Program-made: the position numbers and the translations under genes | Notes under the pieces: model-generated | The model's database searches: none | Told to the model about the DNA's origin: nothing | The model's input: the letters and a program-made list of their open reading frames with translations, nothing else | Part shown: positions 1 through 6,294 of the stretch, one piece after another | Layout: every line of letters starts with the position of its first letter | Position numbering within the stretch: the first letter of the stretch is position 1 | Assembly (NCBI GenBank): GCA_026706505.1 | Contig: JAPOYQ010000212.1 | Location: 1-8,983 of the forward strand | Reading direction: 5' to 3' | Length of the DNA: 8,983 nt | DNA from: Gemmatimonadota bacterium | GTDB lineage: Bacteria; Latescibacterota; UBA2968; UBA8231

Positions 1-528
1 GAAAACGTCTTCGTCTGCATACATCGTGCGGGTTAGAATCTCCCTGCGCTCTTGGAAGACGCTGTAGGCATTACCCGCATAACCAGGGATCATAGAAGCA
101 TAGAATTCGAGGATATCCCCTCTGTTGAGCGGATCGTACTCGCGGCCAGCCTGTTGGGAAACGAGAGGTATGCGGGTGGGGTCCAGATGTACCTTGGGAT
201 ACTCGTAGTTTTTCACCTGAACCGAAAAGACGGTGTACTTTGGCGGCGTGTAGGTATCGCCCAGCGGCTTCCAGTTGCCAAAGGTATATGGATTCTTGGA
301 ATTGGCACCCGCCGCAGAGTAGTCGGCGAATTGCCGGTTCAACTCTTCGTCCGTCATCGGACGCAGGGAGATTTCGAGGCGGTTGAAAACGGCGATAATG
401 GTTCCGTCGTCCTCGACCGAAGCATAGACTTCCTGGCGATTTTCGGGCACGGGTTCAATCGGCCCTGGGAAATAGCGACCACAACCGACCAACACCAGCA
501 GCACCAAGGCACCCAAGCATGGACTCAT
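1..528 (-). CDS. Hypothetical lipoprotein, 3' end cut by the window edge
   Basis: The frame is open from an ATG at 528 to base 1, giving 176 codons with no stop, so the C-terminus lies outside the window. The start is MSPCLG followed by a hydrophobic stretch and a lipobox LVGC, with Cys16 the predicted lipidated residue. Gly at the next position would favour the outer membrane under the E. coli sorting rule. The n-region has no Lys or Arg, which is unusual. No ATG, GTG or TTG lies in frame between the upstream gene's stop and this ATG, so the start is well fixed, although the ribosome site is weak (GGGAAG about 9 bases upstream). The visible mature part is soluble and rich in Tyr, Pro and charged residues. 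I recognise no domain. It lies downstream of the CBM9-like gene on the same strand with 96 bases between them, which include a hairpin. It is probably an envelope-associated protein; its function is unknown. Confidence 0.8.
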   Translation of the reverse strand, partial: MSPCLGALVLLVLVGCGRYFPGPIEPVPENRQEVYASVEDDGTIIAVFNRLEISLRPMTDEELNRQFADYSAAGANSKNPYTFGNWKPLGDTYTPPKYTVFSVQVKNYEYPKVHLDPTRIPLVSQQAGREYDPLNRGDILEFYASMIPGYAGNAYSVFQERREILTRTMYADEDVF

Positions 529-564
529 GGCAAAGCGCTTCCCAAACGTCCTACAAAACGCGAA

Positions 565-604
565 AGCGGGGAAGTAGAGATAGTCACACCTCTCCTCCCC
601 CGCT
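565..604 (-). terminator. Intercistronic hairpin, possible terminator or attenuator
   Basis: The arms are 565-579 and 590-604, with a 10-base loop. Thirteen of fifteen positions pair on the DNA. In the minus-strand RNA one of the two mismatches becomes a G-U wobble, leaving a single G-A mismatch. The outer seven pairs (AGCGGGG with CCCCGCT) are GC-rich. Downstream in the minus direction the sequence is moderately T-rich (TTTCGCGTTTTG) rather than a clean T-run. It lies 20 bases past the CBM9-like stop and 36 bases before the lipoprotein ATG. It could therefore end most transcripts of the first gene, protect its mRNA 3' end, or reduce expression of the second gene. Confidence 0.5.
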
Positions 605-624
605 GTACATAGAATGAAGAAATT

Positions 625-1533
625 TTACTCGGCGAAAGTCGCCTTAATTTTTCCCCAAGCACTGCCTTCGACCGCAGTGCCAGCATCGCTGCCCCGGGTG
701 TACTCACCTACGGTCAATAGAGTAAAGTCAGAGGCGAAATCCTGATCTCTATGTGCCCCGTTGACGTCCCCGGTGACTAGCTGATGCGTCCGGGCGGCAC
801 CCTCAGAAGGCGTCGTATCGGCCTCGTTGAGCTGGTAGGTAAGACCAACGGTCATTCCCGGCTGCAGGACCACGCGTTCTGTAGAGGCCTCGTCGTTTTC
901 CAAGTTGACCCACAGCGGCATGGCGTACTCATAGCCGAGGGTGACATTGGTCGATCCGTGCGTAGCGCCAGGAGGGCTGAGGCTGACATCGGCCTCAATA
1001 TAGGCCGTGGCCCACTGCTTGGCTGGATCGGCGTCTTTGCGCAGCCAAGTCGTGCCATTGCCGTAGGGCGTCGAATATCCGCCGGGCACCTGCACGTGCA
1101 TGGTCCACTGCTGCGCGTTCACTTGGTTCGGATCGCGGTACGGGCCACCGCTGTGGTCGCCGTCGGTAATAATTTCGAGATCGTCCTCAAACCACCCGTT
1201 CTCCGGGTCCGTTTCGGCCGCGTGCAGCGAATCGTCCGTCACCCGCACAAAGCCATAGATGCGGTTGTCGGGTGCCTGCGTCCAAGCGGTCCTGATGGAA
1301 ACATCGATATCGCTCTTGTCTGGAATTACCTGCTGTACGACCTCGCCCATCTCGTCGGGAGTGATGATGAAATTGGGATCGTACCACGCCCAATCCCCGT
1401 CCTCGCCGTCGGCGACGTACGTCACATCCGAGGGCCATTCCAAAGCGAAATACCCAAAACCATTGGCGTTGCTATGCGCAAAGCACGTGCTCGCAGCCAA
1501 CAGCAAAACGCCAAAAACAGCACAGACTCTCAT
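625..1533 (-). CDS. Secreted CBM9-like (carbohydrate-binding/DOMON-like) protein
   Basis: This 302-residue protein has a classical signal peptide: Arg2, a hydrophobic core at about 4-16, and a likely cut after CFA at residue 19. The mature part resembles family 9 carbohydrate-binding modules: DGEDGDWAWYDP at 42-53, RIYGFVRVTDD at 91-101, WFEDDLEIITDGDHSGG at 114-130, EYAMPLWV at 202-209 and a late strand MTVGLTYQLNEAD at 227-239. These match the family order of an opening DG-W strand, a Y-V-x-D-D strand, a W-x-D-D-x-E strand and an E-x-P strand. No catalytic domain is attached, so it probably binds a sugar or another small ligand outside the cytoplasm. The ATG at 1533 has a perfect AGGAGG 6 bases upstream. 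A TTG at 1599, in frame with its own AGGAGG at the same spacing, would add 22 residues. It is divergent from the solute-binding gene. The family assignment is from motifs alone. Confidence 0.8.
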   Translation of the reverse strand: MRVCAVFGVLLLAASTCFAHSNANGFGYFALEWPSDVTYVADGEDGDWAWYDPNFIITPDEMGEVVQQVIPDKSDIDVSIRTAWTQAPDNRIYGFVRVTDDSLHAAETDPENGWFEDDLEIITDGDHSGGPYRDPNQVNAQQWTMHVQVPGGYSTPYGNGTTWLRKDADPAKQWATAYIEADVSLSPPGATHGSTNVTLGYEYAMPLWVNLENDEASTERVVLQPGMTVGLTYQLNEADTTPSEGAARTHQLVTGDVNGAHRDQDFASDFTLLTVGEYTRGSDAGTAVEGSAWGKIKATFAE

Positions 1534-1539
1534 GGTTAG

Positions 1540-1545
1540 CCTCCT
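1540..1545 (-). promoter_or_regulatory. Shine-Dalgarno site for the CBM9-like gene
   Basis: Read on the minus strand this is AGGAGG inside AAAAGGAGG, ending 6 bases before the ATG at 1533. It is the best ribosome site in the window and decides the start used for the CBM9-like gene, since the protein from this ATG opens directly with a normal signal peptide. Confidence 0.8.
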
Positions 1546-1592
1546 TTTAGAGATTAAATTGGCTGTTTTGTTTGTCAGATATGCTCTTTCTG

Positions 1593-1625
1593 CTAACAAC
1601 TAAAACCTCCTTTTTGAGTGGTTAG
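1593..1625. repeat. Inverted repeat enclosing an AGGAGG motif
   Basis: CTAACAACT (1593-1601) and AGTGGTTAG (1617-1625) are complementary at 8 of 9 positions, around a 15-base loop. In minus-strand RNA the loop exposes the upstream AGGAGG. The inner element GCTAAC (1592-1597) is also perfectly complementary to GTTAGC at 1535-1540, between the downstream AGGAGG and the ATG. The two pairings therefore share bases and cannot form together. A regulatory role is inference. Confidence 0.4.
1606..1611 (-). promoter_or_regulatory. Second, upstream Shine-Dalgarno motif in frame
   Basis: Read on the minus strand this is AGGAGG inside AAAAAGGAGG, ending 6 bases before a TTG at 1599. That TTG is in frame with the CBM9-like gene 22 codons further on, and no stop intervenes. 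It could be an alternative start giving a longer n-region containing KRR before the signal peptide. It could also drive leader translation that controls access to the main site. The motif lies in the loop of the inverted repeat 1593-1601/1617-1625. Confidence 0.5.
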
Positions 1626-1698
1626 AACATACGCCCTTTTGCCCGTTCAAGCTATTTAATAGCATAGTGGAAGTCAACTTTTACGCCGATTGGTATAT

Positions 1699-1702
1699 GG
1701 AG
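1699..1702 (+). promoter_or_regulatory. Ribosome-binding site deciding the solute-binding protein start
   Basis: GGAG lies 9 bases before the ATG at 1712. The alternative starts at 1667 (GTG) and 1697 (ATG) have no purine-rich site before them, and would place extra polar residues ahead of the lipoprotein signal. Confidence 0.5.
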
Positions 1703-1711
1703 ACTGCCCCC

Positions 1712-3445
1712 ATGCTTAACTGCATGCTGAGCGGCTTGCTCGCCTGCTGCCTGCTCTTTGCCTGCGGCGGTGATGTCAACGACGAAGCTGACGTCCCCCG
1801 TAACCGCTCGCTCATAATGAACTGCACGCCGCCCAACACCTGCGCCGGCCAAATCCAAGACTACGATTCCTTTAACCCTTTTCTCCCCGGCAGCATCTCC
1901 AGCACCGGCCACAACTTCCTCTACGAACCGCTCTATTTCTACAACCCCTATGGCAAAGAACAAAACCTCATACCTTGGATCGCAACTGGCCACGAGTACA
2001 ACGACGACTTCACCGAAGTAACTATCCACCTCAGAGACGGCGTGAAATGGAGCGACGGCACGCCTTGGACTGCGGCGGATCTGGTATTCACGATCCACAT
2101 GCTCAAAAAGAACGCTCCCGTCCTCAACGCCTCGGTCGATATGGAGCTATGGGTTGCAGAGGCCAGCGCCGTGGACGACCTACAGGCGAAAATCGCGCTA
2201 AAATCGCCGAATCCGCGCTTCGTATTCGAGTATTTAACCAACAATTTCGGCAACGGCATCCCCATTGTCCCCAAGCATATCTGGGAGGGAGAAGACGCGA
2301 AAACTTTCGCCAACCTAGATCTCCAACGCGGCTGGCCTGTAGTCAGCGGCCCCTACCGGCTCGTCCGTTCCGAGCCTCAGCAGCGGATCTGGGATCTGCG
2401 GCAAGACTGGTGGGCGGCTGAGGCGGGCTTTCGCCGCCTCCCCCGCGTAGAACGCCTGATCTATCTGCCCTACATGGACGAAGACAAAAGGGTGCAATTG
2501 CTGATCAGCAACCAAATGGACACCTGTCTGGATCTGCGCCCGTCCAATATCAAGACCATTCTCGACCAGAATCCCGACGTATCCACTTGGACCGGCCGCG
2601 AACCACCCTACGGCTACCTCGATTGGTGGCCCATCGCCTTGGGCTTTAACAATCTCGAAGCGCCATTTGCAGATGCGGAAATCCGCTGGGCTATCAACTA
2701 CGCCATTGACCGGCAGCAACTCGTCGAGGTCGGTTGGCAGGGCGCGGGCACCTATTCCCTGCTCCCCTTTCCAGATTTCCCTCCCCTGCGCCGTTTCATG
2801 GACCAGATCGGAGATTTGCTCGCACGCTATCCGGTCGGCACACACGACCCAGCCAAGACCGCGGAGATCATGCAACGCCAAGGCTGGTCCCTCGAAAAAG
2901 GCATCTGGACCAAGGAAGGCACGCCGTTCAAAATCACCATCGACCTGCATCCGAATCTCCACGACATCGTTCCCGTGCTAGTCGAACAGCTACGCCGCGC
3001 CGGCTTTGATGCTGGTTTCAGAATGACTTCCGATTATTACACCCGCATGACCGTGGGCGACGCCCGGGCCTTTCTGATCGGCAATGCGGGCAGCGTGCGC
3101 GACCCGTACTTCACCCTCAGACTCTATCACAGTCGCTACGTGCAACCTACCGGCACGGCCGCTATCTACTTCTGGCGCTGGCAAAACGACCACTTCGACC
3201 AAATCATCGACCGCATGGCCGGCACAGCCCCCGACGATCCGCAACTGCTCGAACACTTTCGCCAAGCCATGGAAATCTGGCTGCGCGAGCTGCCCTCTAT
3301 CCCGCTACTCCAGTGGTACCACAGAATCCCCCACAATGAAACCTACTGGCAAAACTGGCCCACCGCGGAGACGCCTTATATCAACAGTGCCTATTGGGCG
3401 CGCACTTGGCTGCTGGTTCTCCTCGAACTCGAACCTACAGAGTAG
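1712..3445 (+). CDS. ABC transporter solute-binding lipoprotein, family 5 (oligopeptide/dipeptide type)
   Basis: This 577-residue protein captures a solute outside the membrane for an ABC importer, with peptides, opines or oligosaccharides typical for the family. The lipoprotein signal ends in LFAC, with Cys18 lipidated. Family 5 landmarks include NFLYEPLYFYNP at 68-79, VKWSDGTPWTAADLVFTIHM at 111-130, GIPIVPKHIW at 182-191, VSGPYRLVRSEP at 211-222 and FADAEIRWAINYAIDRQQL at 319-337. The length fits the family (about 500-600). I chose the ATG at 1712 because GGAG (1699-1702) precedes it and it begins directly with the signal. The GTG at 1667 and ATG at 1697 lack ribosome sites. Cys38 and Cys44 could pair near the tether. 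No permease or ATPase gene follows; instead a parvulin lipoprotein begins 6 bases after the stop. The substrate is not predictable from the sequence. Confidence 0.92.
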   Translation: MLNCMLSGLLACCLLFACGGDVNDEADVPRNRSLIMNCTPPNTCAGQIQDYDSFNPFLPGSISSTGHNFLYEPLYFYNPYGKEQNLIPWIATGHEYNDDFTEVTIHLRDGVKWSDGTPWTAADLVFTIHMLKKNAPVLNASVDMELWVAEASAVDDLQAKIALKSPNPRFVFEYLTNNFGNGIPIVPKHIWEGEDAKTFANLDLQRGWPVVSGPYRLVRSEPQQRIWDLRQDWWAAEAGFRRLPRVERLIYLPYMDEDKRVQLLISNQMDTCLDLRPSNIKTILDQNPDVSTWTGREPPYGYLDWWPIALGFNNLEAPFADAEIRWAINYAIDRQQLVEVGWQGAGTYSLLPFPDFPPLRRFMDQIGDLLARYPVGTHDPAKTAEIMQRQGWSLEKGIWTKEGTPFKITIDLHPNLHDIVPVLVEQLRRAGFDAGFRMTSDYYTRMTVGDARAFLIGNAGSVRDPYFTLRLYHSRYVQPTGTAAIYFWRWQNDHFDQIIDRMAGTAPDDPQLLEHFRQAMEIWLRELPSIPLLQWYHRIPHNETYWQNWPTAETPYINSAYWARTWLLVLLELEPTE

Positions 3446-3451
3446 CGACCC

Positions 3452-5134
3452 ATGGCAATAGCAGTGATAGTCCTTTTCCTCTTGGGATGCGCGGAAAACC
3501 ATTCTGTAGCAGCGCGGATCGCCGATCGCACCGTCGCGATCGATCAGGTGGAACGGGTCTGGGACAAGCTGCCGCAGGAGCAAAAAAAATCAAAGCAAGA
3601 TGTCCTAGAGACGCTTATCAATCGCGAGCTGCTGTTCATAGAAGCCAAGAATAGGGAACTGGATAAGAGCGCACAGGTACTAGCCAGTTTAGAACACGTG
3701 CGCCGACAACGAGCCGTAGAACGCCTCATCGAAAGAGAGGTCAAAAGCCATATAACGGTCTCTGACGCAGAGATCAGGACCTATTACGAAAACAGCGACC
3801 TACGCACCAAGCGCGAGGTGCGGGGGCGGCATCTCATGGTAAAAACAGCGGCAGAAGCGCAAACGCTCTACCAAGCGCTCCTAGACGGTGAAAATTTCGC
3901 CGAGCTAGCCCGTCGCTTTTCTCTGGACCAACAGACCGCTGATAAAGGAGGAGACCTAGGCTACTGGGACGAGTCCTTGATGATCGGCCCCGTCAGCAAG
4001 GTGCTCTTCTCCATGCAACTTGGTGAGCTATCTGAGCCTTTCCAAGGCAGAGAGGGCTATTTCCACATCGTGCGCGTGGAGGACGAACGCCCGCTGCCCT
4101 ATGAGTCCTTAAAAAAGAGGATCAAAGATAGGCTCTATGCGGATCGCCTTGCCGTGCGCACGGCGGAGTTTCGCACGAACATCAGAAAGCAGTTCAATCT
4201 ACAGCTAGTCGAAGAAACTTGGTTGCAGCTAGTCAAGCTGGGCAAAACCGCCTCTCACGGCATCCCCGAGTTCGACGGGGACGAGCAGTCAGCGAAGCAG
4301 CTAATACTCTATGAAGGAGGACAGGTCGCGCTTGGGCAGTACCTGCAATGGCTCCTAGCAACCCCATCCCAACGGCGTCCCGTAACCGTAGATACCGCGA
4401 GCATCGCTCGGTACGCCAGACGCACGGCAGTAGATTCCGTGCTGCTGCCGCTAGCTGCTCAACAGGCCGGACTAGCCGACGACGACGAGATGAAGCGCTA
4501 CCTAGAAAAGCGTCAATCGCTACTAATGATCGAAGAACTGCGCCGCCTAGAAGCAGAAGCGCCGATTGTCAACGAAGCTGCTATGCGGACCTATTACGAG
4601 GAGCATCTATCCTGGTTTACCGATCCCGATCTGCTCATCTACGAAGCTATCTTGCTCCACCACGAAGCAGATGCACTCGACGTTGCCGAAAAAGTGCGCC
4701 AAGGAGCCGACATGTGGACTTTGGCCCAAGGTTATCCGCGTTTTCACGACGCTTGGTTCCACTATAACATTTACCACATCCACCGCGAGGAAGACGAACA
4801 ACACGCCCACTCCTCGCACACCATGTCGGCAGTGCTGGCGGCCGTCCGCAAAACCCCGGTGGGAAAAGTCGGCGGACCTTTCTTGGTGCATTTCCAGCCG
4901 CGCGAAAAAATCTGGCCGGGATACATCGTGTTTCGCACGCTGGAGCAACGCCCTGCCCGATTGCTACCTTTTGCCCATCCCGAGGTTCAGCAGACCGTCG
5001 AAAAGATGGTGCGTTCGGCAAATGGCCAGCGCATTGAGGAGCGCTTTGAAGCTTTTCTAAACCAACTGCGGGAGAAGTACGCAGAGCAAATCGAAATATA
5101 CCCTGAGAATCTCGCGTCCGAACCGGCCTTATAA
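3452..5134 (+). CDS. SurA/PrsA-like parvulin peptidyl-prolyl isomerase lipoprotein
   Basis: This is a 560-residue envelope folding helper. The signal is short, MAIAVIVLFLLGC, with Cys13 the predicted lipidation site. A helical SurA-type N-region covers about 20-120. A complete PpiC-type parvulin domain covers about 122-213: RHLMV with His127, FAELARRFS at 149-157, GGDLGYW at 166-172, Phe186, and GYFHIVRVED with His205. A second region repeats the layout: MRTYYEEH at 378-385 echoes IRTYYENS at 108-115, and VGKVGGPF at 470-477 echoes LGELSEPF at 190-197. It lacks GGDLG, and a His-rich stretch at 432-456 stands in its place. It is therefore probably a degenerate parvulin unit. The start is fixed by an in-frame TAG 6 bases upstream, the stop of the solute-binding gene. 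The ribosome site is poor, so translational coupling is likely. Confidence 0.9.
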   Translation: MAIAVIVLFLLGCAENHSVAARIADRTVAIDQVERVWDKLPQEQKKSKQDVLETLINRELLFIEAKNRELDKSAQVLASLEHVRRQRAVERLIEREVKSHITVSDAEIRTYYENSDLRTKREVRGRHLMVKTAAEAQTLYQALLDGENFAELARRFSLDQQTADKGGDLGYWDESLMIGPVSKVLFSMQLGELSEPFQGREGYFHIVRVEDERPLPYESLKKRIKDRLYADRLAVRTAEFRTNIRKQFNLQLVEETWLQLVKLGKTASHGIPEFDGDEQSAKQLILYEGGQVALGQYLQWLLATPSQRRPVTVDTASIARYARRTAVDSVLLPLAAQQAGLADDDEMKRYLEKRQSLLMIEELRRLEAEAPIVNEAAMRTYYEEHLSWFTDPDLLIYEAILLHHEADALDVAEKVRQGADMWTLAQGYPRFHDAWFHYNIYHIHREEDEQHAHSSHTMSAVLAAVRKTPVGKVGGPFLVHFQPREKIWPGYIVFRTLEQRPARLLPFAHPEVQQTVEKMVRSANGQRIEERFEAFLNQLREKYAEQIEIYPENLASEPAL

Positions 5135-5158
5135 ATTCATCCTCATGAAAGGCATTCC

Positions 5159-6271
5159 ATGCACATCACCAAAGTCGAAATACGCACCGTAGCCCCGCCG
5201 GTTGACCGCTTCACTTGGTCAGACGATCTGCCGGATCAATACTCGACCAACACGGTCGTCCGCATCTATACAGACGAGGGCGTCGAGGGCGTAGCTGGCG
5301 TCTGGAACGCGACCTCCTTTGACTTTGAGCGCTATACCGCCGAGTCAATACGCCACCTAGCCCCCATCCTACTGGGCAAAGACCCGCTCTTACGGGAGCA
5401 CATATGGCACGAGATCAGGCCGCGCGTCTTTCCACTGCCGCCCCAGTCGCTAGCCGCCATCGACATCGCCCTGTGGGATCTAGCGGGCAAGGTAGCGGGA
5501 CTGCCGCTCTATCGTCTATTGGGCGGAGCGCGGAACAAAATCCCCGCCTACGCCAGCACTCCGCTCTTTGAAGATGTCGAATCCTATCTGAAGAACGCCG
5601 AGGAGTTCATCGCCCAAGGCTTCAAGGCCATCAAGTTCCACACTTGGTGCATACCCGAGCTAGACCTCGAACTCGCCCGCGCTGTCAGAAAGCAGTATCC
5701 CGGCAACGCCGTCGCCTTCATGCTCGACGCCGAGAACAACTACGACCGCGACGGTGCCCTGCGAGTCGCCCAAGAACTCGAAGCAATGGGTTTCACGTGG
5801 TTTGAAGCCCCATTGCACGACTCGGATCTCGACGGCTACCGGGAGCTGACGAGTCGAGTAACCATTCCCATCCTGCCGTCCGGCAACTGGTTCCAAGACC
5901 TCCACACATTTGCCGAAGCCCTCCATTCAAAGGCGTGGGGCCGCGCCCGCACCGACGCAGCCATGATGGGCGGGATCACGCAGACCAACAAAGCAATCGC
6001 CCTCACCGAAGCGGCTGGCATGAAATGCGAGATCATGTCGTGGGGATACAGTCTAGTGTCGGCCGCCAACCTGCACCTGATGCTGGCGCACGACAACTGC
6101 TCCTATTTTGAGCAGTCAGTCCCCTGCGAACCCTACGAATACGGAATGCAAGACGTCATCCGCGCCCAACCCGACGGCTATGCCTATGCACCCGCTGGGC
6201 CGGGCCTCGGCCTCGCCGTGGACTGGGAAGCCATGGCGGCGGCCACGATCCATTCGATTGTCGTCGAGTAG
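5159..6271 (+). CDS. Mandelate racemase/muconate lactonizing enzyme-like protein (enolase superfamily)
   Basis: This 370-residue cytoplasmic enzyme has full length for the family. These enzymes abstract a proton next to a carboxylate, using Mg2+, to racemise or dehydrate acid sugars and related acids. The N-terminal capping domain spans about 1-125, including AAIDIALWDLAGK at 99-111 and the LLGG turn at 120-123. The barrel then shows the K-x-K-type motif as Lys159-Phe-His161, metal ligands Asp190 and Glu216, and Asn243 in PSGNW at the third-ligand position. GlucD-type enzymes also use Asn there. Asp266 in RTDAAMMGGIT fits the dyad Asp. The dyad His position is occupied by Met293 (EIMSWGYS). 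Spacings between these residues match mandelate racemase (31, 26 and 27 residues). GAAAGG precedes the ATG by 6 bases. It is third in the operon, 24 bases after the parvulin gene. The substrate is unknown. Confidence 0.9.
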   Translation: MHITKVEIRTVAPPVDRFTWSDDLPDQYSTNTVVRIYTDEGVEGVAGVWNATSFDFERYTAESIRHLAPILLGKDPLLREHIWHEIRPRVFPLPPQSLAAIDIALWDLAGKVAGLPLYRLLGGARNKIPAYASTPLFEDVESYLKNAEEFIAQGFKAIKFHTWCIPELDLELARAVRKQYPGNAVAFMLDAENNYDRDGALRVAQELEAMGFTWFEAPLHDSDLDGYRELTSRVTIPILPSGNWFQDLHTFAEALHSKAWGRARTDAAMMGGITQTNKAIALTEAAGMKCEIMSWGYSLVSAANLHLMLAHDNCSYFEQSVPCEPYEYGMQDVIRAQPDGYAYAPAGPGLGLAVDWEAMAAATIHSIVVE

Positions 6272-6294
6272 GACATCCCCACTCATCTATTTTT
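6266..6294 (+). terminator. Small hairpin with T-tract at the end of the plus-strand operon
   Basis: GAGTAGG (6266-6272), loop ACATC, CCCACTC (6278-6284), then ATCTATTTTT. Six of seven positions pair, with one A-C mismatch. The left arm includes the TAG stop of the enolase-superfamily gene, and the T-tract lies inside the last codons of the convergent propeller gene. The stem is short, so termination may be partial. In the opposite direction the stem closes with a G-U pair but has no following T-run. Confidence 0.4.

Larger units (their letters stand above)
1534..1711. promoter_or_regulatory. AT-rich divergent intergenic control region
   Basis: This 178-base gap separates the starts of the leftward CBM9-like gene and the rightward three-gene operon, so it must hold promoters for both or be read through from outside. 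It is clearly richer in A and T than the flanking genes. A modest rightward promoter candidate is TTGTCA (1572-1577), a 16-base spacer and TAACAA (1594-1599); the -10 match is poor. A second rightward possibility sits near TTGCCC and TTTAAT at about 1638-1660. On the minus strand I could not pick a convincing -35/-10 pair. I see no clear operator palindrome apart from the CTAACAACT/AGTGGTTAG inverted repeat (1593-1601 and 1617-1625). Confidence 0.45.

Noticed and set aside
52..612. 186-codon open frame on the plus strand
   Set aside because: It is antisense to the truncated lipoprotein gene, which has a signal peptide and lipobox and stays open to the window edge.
784..1539. 251-codon open frame on the plus strand
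   Set aside because: It is antisense to the CBM9-like gene, with no ribosome site and an Arg/Gly-rich composition typical of a shadow.
1667..1711. GTG start adding 15 residues to the solute-binding protein
   Set aside because: There is no ribosome site before it, and the added residues are polar and precede an otherwise complete lipoprotein signal.
2315..2962. 215-codon open frame on the minus strand
   Set aside because: It is antisense to the solute-binding protein gene, with no recognisable domain and no operon context.
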